NCBI GenBank assembly: GCA_941918925.1
Contig: OW799234.1
Span: 93,785,978 to 93,849,977, forward strand
Reading direction: 5' to 3'
DNA: 64,000 nt
Source: Phyto melanocephala
Lineage: Eukaryota > Arthropoda > Insecta > Diptera > Rhinophoridae
Shown: in pieces, positions 32,195 through 43,738 of the stretch
Position numbering within the stretch: the stretch's first letter is position 1
Layout: each line of letters opens with the position of its first letter
The notes under the pieces: generated by a model
Database searches by the model: none
Seen by the model: only the letters and a program-made list of their open reading frames with translations
What the model was told of the DNA's origin: nothing
Position numbers and translations under genes: made by a program

Positions 32195-33383
32195 CAGTGA
32201 TGCCAGAACTTGATTAGCAAAAATGGCTACAATTCTGGAAAAAATGGCTAGAAAATAGATAAAAAAAAACTAAAAAATGGCTAAATGTTCTTCATAGAAA
32301 GTTTTCAATATTTTAATAAAAAAAATAAAAATAATAAAATTCAAGACTTTAATATACTCAATATATCTTATAGTTAGACCAGACTAGTTATAAAGTACAA
32401 GAATTGTTATAATGGTGTTAAAAAAGACCAATAATCATCAGCATCTAGCTCGCTATTATTGTCATTATCATCTTAACTTTCTTTAGATCCTATCAATTTA
32501 AGATAATTATGTGGTACTTCATATTGATAAAAGCATTTATCAATCCTTTTAAAGCCGTAAAAAAGGATATAGAAAAAATAAAATATTGGTCTTTCGAAAT
32601 AAACCAAACTCTCTTCAATCTTTATAAGTCAATATTGAACGTGCCATTCATGATATACAACTCGAGTTAGTGGAAAAAGAGCTCGAAAATTGGGTTCATC
32701 GAATTCGTTCCTGCAGAAGAAGTTGTGGAGGCCATTTGAATGAGGTTTTATTTAGAATTCATTGTATCGATTGTACTTAACATTAAATAAAAAGTTTTGA
32801 ATTTCCGTAACTATAAGTGTGTTTTTTTAAGAAATCATATTACTCTTATTGAAAACCCATTTACATAGATAATGTTAAAATTCACTTGATTAAAAGGTAA
32901 AAACTTTAGAGTGAACAGTTAATGAAATAATTTTGCATTAATTTCACATTTACAATGTTAAAAGAAGAACTTTTAAATTATGTAATCCATTCTTTTGATT
33001 TTGGGTGGGATAACCATGCCTTGATACACTTCTGGAATAGTTTTGTTTATTTTTCTTAAATTTCTTTTTTTATTTATTTATACATGATTGGTTGGTTTTT
33101 TACTGATTGATGGTTTGTTTGTTTATGTAATATTTTAAAGAGGTTCCCATCGATGAAATTCTTAGTAGTTAAAAAAATATTGATTTATAGAAACGTTTTT
33201 CACTATTTAGGAAACGAAATCACAACAACACTTAAAAGCTAAAAACAAAAAATGGCTAAAAAAGGCTAAAAAATATCTAAGAATGGCCAAAAAAATGACT
33301 TATAGCTGAAAGCAGATTTTCCTAGCTAAGCGTGTTCAAAAATAGCTAAATCTAGCCATAAAATAGCTAAATTGGCAACACTG
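32195..33383. mobile_element. hAT-like element with AAAATGGCTA subterminal repeats
   Basis: The left end CAGTGATGCCA and the right end reverse complement CAGTGTTGCCA have hAT form. The flanking octamers TTGTTGAC and TTCTTGTC match at 6 of 8, fitting an aged 8-bp duplication. Both ends are packed with short AAAATGGCTA/TAGCCATTTT-type repeats, probably subterminal motifs. There is no hAT transposase. A Tc1/mariner C-terminal fragment lies in the middle. Confidence 0.65.
32640..32780 (+). pseudogene. Tc1/mariner-type transposase C-terminus inside the hAT element
   Basis: An uninterrupted 46-codon stretch reads RAIHDIQLELVEKELENWVH, then RIRSCRRSCGGHLNEVLF, and ends at TAA. It matches the C-terminal end of mariner-type transposases (AI..IQ..L.....ENW..R...CR.S.GGHL..V.F). 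No catalytic domain is seen. The fragment may have been captured by or inserted into the hAT-like element. Confidence 0.7.
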
Positions 33384-35479
33384 TTCTTGTCTTAAATATA
33401 AAATACATCGGTATTGTCTTTTAAACTCAATAAAATGCAGAAAATTGCCTCAAGGGATCATATATTTGCATGTGCATGTGCATATTAAAAAGGCTCAATT
33501 TTTATACAAAATTAAATCTCTTCTAAGATGCTCTAATGTTTGAAATTAAACATATACTTAACCAAAGCTTGTCGTAAAAAAACTAGTTGCATTTATATTA
33601 TAATTCTAACAAATTTTACACTATTATAAATTAATTTTTTTAATCCCCGTGATTAATAATTTTAAATACTGGTACACATTTGAATTGTGTATTGTTTTAA
33701 TAGTGATAAATTTTGCGGTAAAATAGGAGCAGCTCCATGATCTAACCACGTTGCAAAGGTTGTGTACTTTTTTCAAAGGTGAGTGCTGTGTTTTTCTCAA
33801 ACTGTGTGTTGTTAAAAAAAATTTTAGCCCAATGAAGCATTTATTGCGAGTGCTGTACGAAAGTTTTTGCAAAAGGTTAATAAATTTGATTCGATGTAGA
33901 TAACACTTAGCTTCTTCATCAGGGTGATCGTTAGCGAAAATGATTTCGTTGTGAGCGAGAGTGTGAAATAAAATCCAGAAACTTTATTTTATCATCCATC
34001 ACAATAAGGTAGCATTTTACACATCAGCATACATAGGTAGAAACGATTATCCACTTTAATACGACTTCACAGTTTAGGTTTTACGGCAGTTTCACTTGTT
34101 CATATCCAAACAATCTTTTCTGAAAAGGTGATTTTTTAATAATTTTTCTTAATGCCGTTTTAATCAAAGACAAACCTTAAAGAGTTTTTAATTAGATCTT
34201 TTGGTGCATTGAAATGAAACATATTTTTACCTTTATACGTTTGATAAATGCTGGTTTATTTTCTTGGAATAAAACAAGTTTCGTTTTGTTGTCAGAAATA
34301 AGAAAAAAACTTGAAATTTGAGGTGTAAAAGTTTAAATCAATTAGTTGATTTTTATAAAAATTTATTGATTTTTTACGGTATAAATAAAACTCATGCTGT
34401 ACTTTATTAATTATTTTGCTGTTTGTTATGCACGTTGTTGTTATGACGCTCGTTTTGATATACACACAACACAGTCTGTTGTATTACTGCTGCACCGCCT
34501 GAGCTTTCCCAACTGTTTATCAAAGCGCTACCATAACTTTTTATAAACTTCCATGATAATAAAACAAGTAAGTTCAAGAACCGAGAATATAGGATAAAAA
34601 TAATTAATTCTAAAATGAAGTAAAAAGTTTAACCTTTATTCGCAAGTGTTGCTAATGTCTCTGATAATGAGCATAATGCTGATAATACTTAATCTGTTAC
34701 ACTATAAAATTGGATAATCTTTGCTTTTAGCTAAATGATTTACACAATGACAGATGGCAGCCCCATTATCCTAGGAGTTGCCATAGTAGACCAATGATTA
34801 ACTTAGCTAAAACAAAAACCGAATAATGAAACTGGCAGAAGGTAAAAGAGCAATATATATATATGTATTGAATTTTACAGCTACAACCTTTGGCATAAGC
34901 AACAGTGCAATCTTACATGGGAAGTCTCGTAAATTGTTGTGTAAAATCGTGTACACTGGAAATGCTTATGCGTATGGTCCTAAGAGGAAAATAGAAAATA
35001 AAATAATAAAAAATAATATCTTGGGCTATATCCCATATTCTGCACTGAAAATAGCTGCGAAAAATAGTTTTAAATGGAGATAATTTGTGGAAGGATAATT
35101 TTAATAAAAAAAAGGACTTGGCATAAGAATATAAGTTCGGTTGAAAGGGGCTATTTCCCATTTCATATGCTCCATAGATTCAACTGTCTCTCCATAAATG
35201 TTTCATTTGTTCAAGTTTTAAATATAAGATACTACGAATACTTACAACGTTCTTCTAGTGTTTATTTGCATATAAAATCTTTTTACCGAAAAAATTATCG
35301 AAGGCTCTACATTGTGGGCAGAGCCAAAGTGATATTACAATAATTTTCCAGACCCCTTCTTTAACTTAATTAAATTTGTTTTAATTTACAGAAAATAAAA
35401 GATCATTATACATTTATGTCCTTTTTTTAAATTTTTTTTTAACTTTTATCTTATTTTACCGAATTATCAGTACAGTTAA
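33384..35479. other. AT-rich DNA without a recognisable gene
   Basis: Open frames at 34826-35083 and 35074-35343 have no recognisable motif, no sensible codon pattern and many AT-rich codons. I treat them as chance. Confidence 0.45.
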
Positions 35480-35636
35480 AACAAGTAAGAGCACTATATT
35501 CGGCTGTGCCGAATCTTTTATACCCACCACCAATTTTGTGTACATTTAAAGCACAATATTTATTATTTTGTTAATCGCTATAGAATAATCTCTTTATAAT
35601 AAAATATGTATCACTTTCTTTGTAGAGGGTGGTTTA

Positions 35637-36180
35637 ATTTTAAGGGCCCATGTTGAAGGTGAACTACACCTAGTCTTTAAATTTGTTTTTTGCATTTCAT
35701 TTGATATTTCTCAATTTCAAACTTACTCAATTTGATCCGTGGAAAGATACGCAAATGAGCAACGCTTTAAAGTTATTCAGATTTTTTATAAAAATGGGCG
35801 TTCAAATTCGTCCACAATCGGGAGAATTGTAAAAAATATTTAAATTTCTGCAAAACAGGTCTGTATAGAATGTTAGAAAATCTGTGAATGCCTTCTTAGT
35901 TCGTTGAATGGGAACCACTGCTGGTTTTTGCGATAGTGTGGCAAAAGAGCAGTCAACCTCGCCTCATCATCATGCCCAACAATTGAGCATCAACATTGTC
36001 ATTGAAAATTTGGATCATCAGATAGAGGAGTGGTGCCAAGGATGAGGGGCGGGGGCATTTGGCCGATATTTTTTTAAATACATAATTGAACCATACAAAT
36101 ATTATATTATAAAAAGAAATGATAATAACTTCTTAAACAATTTGTGTTTTATTTAAAATCAACTTAAAATTTAACCACCC
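35637..36180 (+). mobile_element. Internally deleted mariner nested in composite copy 2, both ends kept
   Basis: Bounded by GGTGGTTTAATTTTAAGGGC and TTAAAATTTAACCACC. It keeps the N-terminal transposase start (CGTGGAAAGATACGCAAATG) and, after a jump, C-terminal sequence around ATCATCATGCCCAACAATTG. At 544 bp it is about half the 1.06-kb related copy at 6049, so it is an internal-deletion derivative. Confidence 0.72.
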
Positions 36181-36235
36181 TTTTAACCTTCGATACGCTA
36201 GTAAAATGTTTTCATAAATTTAGTCCTTCAATGAA

Positions 36236-37000
36236 AGTGGGCGTTAAAGTAGGAGTATCAATTAAGTTTCTGCTAATAAATACAACTTAGATATTTCAAT
36301 ATAGTCCTTTATTTTCCCAAAAACATTGTCAATAGAGAAATTACATGAATTTAAGATAAACCGTTATATGGGAAGTAGGCGGTAAAGTGAGCGTGTCACT
36401 TAAACTTTTTGGCACAACAATTACATTGATTAGAAGGATATATGTAGCAAATTTTATTATCATACCTCTAATTTTGTCGGTTTTATGAGCTTTTAATTTT
36501 CATTAACGGTAGATATCGTGAAAAGTGGGCGTTAAAGTAGTCGTGTCAAAGTTGTTTTTGCTAATGAGTACAACTTAGATGTTTCAATATAGTCCTTTAT
36601 TATTCTAAAATCTTTATAAATAGAGAAATTATATGAATTTTAGGTAAAACGTTATATGGGAGGTGGGCGTAAAAGTGGGCGTGGGACCTTAATTTTTTGG
36701 CACAGTAATGACATTGCCTAGAGGGATATACGTAGCAAGTTTTATCATCATACCTCAAATTTTGGCGGTTTTTTGAGCTTTTAAATTTCATTAACGGTAG
36801 ATAACGTGAAAAGTGGGCGTTATAGTAGGCGTGTCAAAGTTGTTCTCGCTAATGAATACAACTTAGGTGTTTCAATATAGTCCTTTAATATTCCAAAATC
36901 TTTATTAATAGAGAAATTATATGAATTTTAGGTAAAACGTTATATGGGAGGTGGGCGTAAAAGTAGGCGTGGCACATTGATTTTCCGTTAGAAGAAAGCA
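36236..37000 (+). repeat. 288-bp tandem units, copy 2
   Basis: AGTGGGCGTTA blocks start at 36236, 36524 and 36812: spacing 288 and 288. Confidence 0.88.
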
Positions 37001-37607
37001 TTTGACCAAAAAGCCATGTGTGCAAAATTTCAGGGTCGTACATCCAATTTTGTTGCTTTTATGACGTTTTTGGTTTTAAATATACCGAAAAATACACTGT
37101 GCGGTATAAATTTTCGTACATTTTGATCGATAACTCCTCTCCTAATGCATAGATTTTGATAATTTTCAGGGAAAAATATTGTTTTTACACAGGAAATATA
37201 TATTCGAAGTTTCATGAGTCTACGTTAATGCGTTTGGACACAATTCCATTTTATTCGATGTTTGAAGGACACGGTTTTTTCGACCTACTCTTGCTTTTCG
37301 AGCTATAACTCTCTTCCTAATATTCCGATATAGCCCATTTTCAATACCAAACAAACCTTGTCTATAAGAAAGATTCTGGCAAAATTTGAGCCACCTAGCT
37401 TTTTCGGTGCGACCTCTATCGTGCTTTCAACAGACGGACAGACGGACAGACGGACAGACGGCCGGACATAGCTAGATCGCCATCAAATCAAACCCTGATT
37501 CAGAATATATATACTTTATGGGGTCTAAAATGGATATTTCGATGTGTTACAAACGGAATGACAAAATGAATATACCCCCACCATTTTTTTGGTGGCGGGT
37601 ATAAAAA

Positions 37608-38829
37608 CGATACCAAGTGTAGTGCATATTTTTCTATATTTCTTATCTATCCTAAAACTATAAAAAAAACATAAAGGATGTTAGATGTAATTTTTATATA
37701 TATATTTTTTTTTTTAATATAATAATAAATTAGACAAATTGGGTTTTTATTGTGGAAGGGTTAAAGGCTAGACTTCTTCAACGTAATAAATATAATTGAT
37801 TAAAAATTAAAATGGTTCGAATTTAGGTGTATGCCATCTTTTAATTGAGAAGGAATTTTCCTTGTAAACAAAATTTTTTTATATTGAACATATTTAGAAG
37901 TATAAAATCAATAAAATATATTTTTATTTACAGTATTATATTGTTTAGTGTAAAAGTTGCAAATGTTTTAATAAGCCTCTCTAACTCTGGTTTTGTTAGT
38001 AGTGAAAAGTATTTTTAAATAAAACAATAAAAAGTGTATAAATTGGTTCCTTTGTAGACGACTGGCTGTATTTAATCTTAACTGTTGTATGCTTCAAATA
38101 AAACAAAATGGCAGAAACAAAATATTTATTACAATGAAGTTCAATTAATTAGTTTTTCAATATACTTCCTATATTTTATTTTTCTATTGACTGCTTAGCC
38201 TAAAAGCATTCAATTAAAAACAGGGCTCTTGTCTTACTTGTTTTAGTTTAAAGCTGACAACAACTAGTGTTTATGTATTTGTTATATAATAATACTCGTA
38301 ATTCTACGAATACAAACATCAAAGATATATTTATATTTCAACATCGAAAATAACACTTATTATTTTTATTATTATTATTTTTTTTTATTTCCATCAGTTT
38401 AACTTCAATTTTAATCTTGGCATCATGTTTAGAATATTTGAACAAGAGTGTTGCTGACAGAAACTGATGAAAATAAGCAAAACAAAAAGAACAACAAAAT
38501 TTTAAGTGAAATTTCGTTATCACTCACACACAAGTATGAATATATGAAATCATAAAAAATATGCTTTCAAAGAAATATATAGATGAAAGGAAATTTTTTC
38601 AATTGAAATTTAAGACTGTCATTAAACTCTTCCACAAAATTGTCGTTAAAAAAAGAGGTTAAACGTTTGTTAATTTTTTAAGATAAATCAATATTGCTGG
38701 GAATATGGAATAAAAGAGACGTTTAATAAAAGGCATAGTGTAAATCATAAATTTTACATCAACGGTACTGAAAATTCTTACTTACATTAATTAAAATAAA
38801 TTAAAGTAAAAAGTTTACAGAAATTAATT
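37608..38829. other. AT-rich DNA without a recognisable gene
   Basis: No gene or repeat was recognised. Confidence 0.45.
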
Positions 38830-39100
38830 TGTTAAAATTTGTCGAGCTTTTATGTTTTAAAGAATATATTACTATATATTATATTACTAAATTAAGTTCA
38901 TTTTTTAAATTTTTAATTTTATATGAAGAACCTGAGTTAAATAGTTGATATTTACACACAACATTTGTAGTTCTGATCAAAAGAGTGCTGATGATGAAAC
39001 CGTAACTGGTTTCGAAAATGCATTCCACTCAGCTAGTATCGGATAACTAACTTTTCCTAGATATTCTGTCATTATCACATAGAACTTTAGCCTAATATAA
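38830..39100 (+). repeat. Hairpin-bearing dispersed repeat, family 1, copy A
   Basis: It matches the minus strand of copies B and C: GAGTTAAATAGTTGATATTT, then ACATTTGTAG, GATCAAAAGAGTG, the hairpin, CCACTCAGCTAGTATCGG and a TTATCACAT block. Upstream at 38839 lies TTTGTCGAGCTTTTATGTTT, a block found on the other side and other strand of the hairpin in copies B and C. Copy A may therefore have an inverted partial copy in front of it. Confidence 0.6.
38983..39030 (+). ncRNA. Hammerhead-ribozyme-like fold, best copy (A)
   Basis: In order: GAGTG (38983-38987), CTGATGA (38988-38994), a single T, stem II GAAACC / loop GTAACT / GGTTTC (38996-39013), GAA plus A (39014-39017), self-complementary ATGCAT, T, C (39025), and CACTC (39026-39030) pairing with GAGTG. 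Every conserved hammerhead core base is present in the type I order, with C as the cleavage-site base. The one departure is the unpaired T between CTGATGA and stem II. Stem III would be very short, as in hammerheads reported from Penelope-like and other retroelements that act as dimers. The assignment is inference. Confidence 0.4.
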
Positions 39101-39740
39101 AATATAATACAAATTAAAAGAAAAGTTCAAATGTAATACTTTTAAAATACAAGAAACTAAGTTTTATTTGTGATATTGAAAGAATTCTTGCAAAAGTTAT
39201 ATAAAAATTATTATGTAAGTAATTGTAAAAAACTTAAGATTTTTATAGAAAAAAGTGTTTATACAAACACAGCTTTGGCGTGCTCACTTTGACTTCCCCA
39301 TATGTTCAAACTTTTTGTTAAAATCAATTCTCTTATTGTTTTTAAAAATATTTTATTTTTATTTTCTGTACATCAGTTTTTTAGAATTTGTGGAAAACTT
39401 TTATTATAAATTCTAGTTTGATAAAAAGCTGTCGATGAAAATTCAGAACTATAAGACATTTGGTTAATATATAAAAATTGCAAGTTCGGTATTAAATTAT
39501 CTTATAAAAAAATGGTTCATAATAAATTAGATTAAGAATATTGAATAGTTGCCAAGTATTTTTTTATTAGTTGCCTGCAACTGCCACACTTTATATTTTC
39601 CATTTTTGTCTATAATAGAAAAAACTTCACATATTTATAAAATTCACAATAAGTTTGAAAGGAATTTTATTTAAAATTTTTCGTAGAAAATTTTCTTAAA
39701 AATAAATATATCAATCTATATTGATAACATCTTTATTTGT

Positions 39741-40491
39741 AACAAGTAAGAGTGCTATATTCGACCGTGCCGAATCTTATATACCCTTCACAACGTGTAT
39801 TCATGCAATAACAGTAGTTTGTATCACTCATCTCATATGAAATACGTACATAAATATAAAAAACATCCATATATAAAAACATCCCATTGTAAAATTATAA
39901 ATTTACGTATGTATGTTAAAAAAAAAAAAAATAAAAAAAAAAAAAAAAATAAATAAAAAAAAAAAAAATTATAAAAAAAAATTAAAAAAAAAATTAAAAA
40001 AAAAACTTAAAAAAAATAATTAAAATATAAATAATATATATAAAACAAAAAACAAATAATCAAAATATAAATAATATATAAAAATAAAAAAAATATTTTT
40101 TGGCTCAGCTGGGGTTCGATACACGTTTGTATGTATATATGTTGTTGTTGTTATGTTGTTTTTGTGAAAAAAAAAAATTGAGGTGGTCGTGGGTTTCTGC
40201 TCATATCTCAGTTGTTTATGTACCGATGTTTCTTATTTTCAATACCGATCTACTGCCGAATATACTGCTGATATTTAAGTACCTCACCCGGGTCCAAGCG
40301 ATGTCGGGGGCTTCAAAAAGTTGATTTCTACATACACACGGATAGACGGACAGAGCTTAATCGACTCCCCTATTCATAAGCTTTCAAAAAAAATATATAC
40401 TTTATGGGGTCGGAAATGAAAATTGTAGAAATTTCACACGGAATGACAAACCTATATATACCCTTTTTCACTGTGTGAAGGGTATAAAAAA
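39741..40491 (+). mobile_element. Short DINE-1/mini-me-like repeat, second subfamily
   Basis: It starts AACAAGTAAGAGTGCTATAT, then ATTCGACCGTGCCGAAT and TATACCCTTCAC; it ends GTGTGAAGGGTATAAAAA. TACCCTTCAC and GTGAAGGGTA are inverted. It has a short GACGGACAGA tract near 40345 and the ACTTTATGGGGTCGGAAATG block near 40400. It lacks the 288-bp units and mariner and has instead a long A-rich stretch (39918-40095). Confidence 0.72.
39918..40095. repeat. A-rich low-complexity stretch
   Basis: Nearly all A with scattered T, lying inside the repeat at 39741-40491. Confidence 0.9.
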
Positions 40492-40859
40492 GTAAACTTT
40501 AATTTTGCGATGGTGGATTTGTTTATTTTTGGTCAATGCAAGAGTCTTGTTACAACTTGTTACAACTAGTCGCATAATCTTTCAAAACGTTACTAGTTTA
40601 AAATTTAGCTAGAGAGATTGCACCAGTTAAGGCTTTCTTTTGTTGTTGCTTTTTAAATCAAATTTCGCTGTTTGGTTCTATATAAAAAGTTGATATTTTT
40701 GCCAACATCTTTGCAGGTTATGGACTGATGAAAACAATATTTTCCATTAATGTTCTTATATGTATGTCATATAGTGACATTTAACAAGTACATCATAGAA
40801 CTACCTGGAAGCTGCAAAATCTATACATAGGCGATCGTAAACTTATGCTTATATCTGAC

Positions 40860-41045
40860 ATCGTAATGCGCCCACATAATTCGTTTTTAATAACAAAATT
40901 TTATTAGAATCTTAAGTATACGTGGAACTTTAAATAGTTGATTTCCATATACACACACAAACAGACTGACGAACAGATGGACAAAAGTCGACTCTCAAAT
41001 TTGTAAGCCTTTTAAAAAGTATGCTGTTTAAAGAATCAAAAATAA
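40860..41045 (+). repeat. Degenerate fragment of the second DINE-like subfamily
   Basis: AATAGTTGATTTCCATATAC followed by ACACAAACAGACTGACGAAC and AAAGTCGACTC parallels AAAAGTTGATTTCTACATAC...AATCGACTC at 40316-40370 in the preceding repeat. No ends are preserved. Confidence 0.5.
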
Positions 41046-41660
41046 TCAGGGTTTACTAAAAGGACCAACAACACCGCGCATCAAACACACACGCAATACA
41101 TTAAAATTTACATCATTTTAATTCTATTCAAGATCGTTTTGCCTCTACTCTGTTGAAAGCTGAAAAACGAACGTAAACCAGAAAAATGCATTTGAATAGA
41201 CGATCTTATTGATTATTTAAAATTTGCTCTCCTGCACTGTAGAGAGCACTCGAAACTTAGTTGTGCTCTCCTTAATACATTTACACTCACGTACAAGTGG
41301 TAAATTGTATTTGGACCTGTTTCGCTTATTTTTAAGAAAATTTTCTTCATCTATAAAATTTTTTTTTTTTTTAACATATAAGAGAAGGCTAATATTTATT
41401 TATGTTTATTTTATAGCAAGGTCTATGGTTTAATAGAAACTCATATTTGTTATTTTTTTAGGTTTCTCGCACAGAATTTTTTGGAATTCATTCTTTTCTT
41501 TTTTTGTTTTTTTTTTAATACAAGAGGTGGGCAATAATACATTATTATCTTATATAATGTTTTTATTTGATTTGTAAAAGCATACATTATTTTTAAATAA
41601 AAAATGTAAACTTTTGTTTTTCTCTTCCTAAGTTAGAAAGTTTATTGCCTGGGGTAGCAG

Positions 41661-42564
41661 TAGGGTGATCGATTATTCGACATTTTTAAGAAACCGGTTT
41701 TCAAATAGTTTGAAATTTAGAATTAAAGAAAAAACCGGTTCCTTTTTTGAAGATTTAGAAAAAACCGGTTAACCCATGACAGAGATACATATATAGGCAT
41801 AAACTAGTTTGTTTTATGGTTTAATTGCATTTTAAGTTGGGACATATTCAATGCATTAGTATAAAATGCCGTTATTTGAAATAAAAAGAAACTTTGTAAC
41901 AAGGAGGTTGTAATAATGAAAAATATTAAAAAGGCACTTCACTGCTCACTGTAGTCAAATTTACCTTTTACTAACATTAACTTTGTAGGCAAGTTGTAAT
42001 AATGACCCTTTGTGTGCCAAACTATTTTAGTATACAAGTCATATGTTATCAGAGATATGAGTTAAGCTATGGGTAGTCTTTAGTACAAGTCGCTAGATTT
42101 CGTAGAAGAAAAATATTTTGAAATTCGAAAATGAGATCATAAAGTATTGCAAAATACAATAATTTGGGTAAAAAACTTAACTGAACAGCTTTTATCACAG
42201 CAAATTATAAGCGCAATAACGTATAAAATACCTGCTCTCCATTTAAAACAAATAATATTTAGCCTAATTATTTTTCTTAGTTTACATTTGTTTTAGAAAC
42301 AAGTAAACAATTTCTTACAACATTATGGAAGAGTATTTAATAAATTTTCTGATTTTTGGAAATTTTTTCAGTAATAAATATTTTAAGGTACGTTGGGTTA
42401 CAAAGATAAATGAACATAAAACTAAAAATGAAAGAAACCGGCTTCTGAGAGTAAAAAAACCGGTGTATTCGACATTTGAAAAATTAACATTTGGAAAGAA
42501 CCGCCAGCTGAAACAGTAAAAAAACAGAGTTTTCCACCGGTTTTAAAACCGAGTCGATCACCCT
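41661..42564. mobile_element. hAT-like non-autonomous element with AACCGGTT subterminal motifs
   Basis: The left end TAGGGTGATCGA and the right end TCGATCACCCTA are perfect 12-bp inverted repeats. The flanking octamers GGTAGCAG (41653-41660) and GGTAGAAG (42565-42572) agree at 7 of 8, the hAT duplication length. Near the left end are three AAACCGGTT motifs (41693, 41732 and 41763); near the right end are AAACCGGC, AAACCGGTG and CACCGGTTTTAAAACCG. The middle has no recognisable transposase. Confidence 0.78.
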
Positions 42565-42974
42565 AGGTAGAAGGTTTGGAGTATAATGCTAGGATAAGGA
42601 GGCAAGTGCTGTTTACGACCTATGTTATCTTAAAAAAATTCGAGAAGTTTTCTATTTGTTAACTCTATTAACTTTATTAGTTAACTTTATTATATCTGTA
42701 CCAGTTGTAATTATTAAATTTAAATTTGTAATAAATTATGAATTTACAAATAATTGTTAATCATACAAGTATAATAGAATATTTAGAGAAATAATTTTAT
42801 TTCATTAATATTATTGTTTTCTTAAGTACCCCCTAAATTTGGTTAGTTTTCTACAGGAATATTTTTTTCACTTGTGCTCACTATACAGTACCGAGCATAA
42901 AAGTAGCAACTGCCTTGGATAAGAAAAAACTATTTTTTTTATGAAGGTTTAGAAGAAACTCTTAAATGTTAATG
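42565..42974. other. AT-rich spacer
   Basis: No gene or repeat was recognised. Confidence 0.4.
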
Positions 42975-43122
42975 AACAAGTAAGAGCACTATATTCGGCT
43001 GTGCCGAATCTTTTATACCCACCACCAATTTTGTGTACATTTAAAGCACAATATTTATTATTTTGTTAATCATTATGGAATAATCTCTTTATAATAAAAT
43101 ATGTATCACTTTCTTTGTAGAG

Positions 43123-43719
43123 GGTGGTTAAATTTTAAGGGCCCAAGTTGAAGGTGAACTACACCTAGTCTTTAAGTTTGTTTTCTGCATTTTACTTGAC
43201 ATTTCTCAATCTCAAACTTACTCATTTTGATCCGTGGAAAGATACGCAAATGAGCAACGCTTTAAAGTTATTCAGGTTTTTTATAAAAATGGGCGTTCAA
43301 ATCAAAATGCATTTTGTGCACTTCGTAATTCTTTTGATCAACATAATCGTTCAAATTCGTCCACAATCGGGAGAATTGTAAAAAATATTTAAATTTCTGC
43401 AAAACAGGTCTGTATAAAATGTTAGAAAATCTGTGAATGCCTTCTTAGTTCGTTGAATGGGAACTATTGCTGTTTTTTGCGATAGTGTGGCAAAAGAGCA
43501 GTCAACCTCGACTCATCATCATGCCCAATAATTGAGCATCAACATTGTCATTGAAAATTTCGACCATCAGATAGAGGAGTGGCGCCAAGGATGGGGGGGC
43601 CATTTGGCCGATATTTTGTTAAATACATAATTGAACCATACAAATATTATCATTATAAAAAGAAATAATAATATCTTAAATAATTTGTGTTTTATTTAAA
43701 TACAACATCGGTCCTTAAA
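43123..43719 (+). mobile_element. Internally deleted mariner nested in composite copy 3
   Basis: The left TIR GGTGGTTAAATTTTAAGGGC is intact. The open frame at 43178-43381 runs through its N-terminal region in a shifted frame. The right end stops at CAACATCGGTCCTTAA, so the last TIR bases are lost. Confidence 0.7.
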
Positions 43720-43738
43720 TGAAATAAAATTCAATGAA

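Larger units (their letters stand above)
35480..37607 (+). mobile_element. DINE-1/mini-me-like composite repeat, copy 2
   Basis: It has the same start (AACAAGTAAGAGCACTATAT, palindrome ATTCGGC-TGT-GCCGAAT, TACCCACCACC) and end (GGTGGCGGGTATAAAAA) as copy 1. In order: nested mariner (35637-36180), 288-bp units (from 36236, 36524 and 36812), the conserved tail, and a (GTCY)n tract near 37434 longer than in copy 1. Confidence 0.78.

Noticed and set aside
34826..35343. Two overlapping plus-strand open frames (85 and 89 residues)
   Set aside because: No motif, no codon bias and no splice or start context; they fit chance in AT-rich DNA.
39918..40095. Very long A-rich stretch, considered as a poly-A tail of a retroposed transcript
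   Set aside because: It lies in the middle of a DINE-like repeat with both ends present, not at a 3' end with a target duplication.
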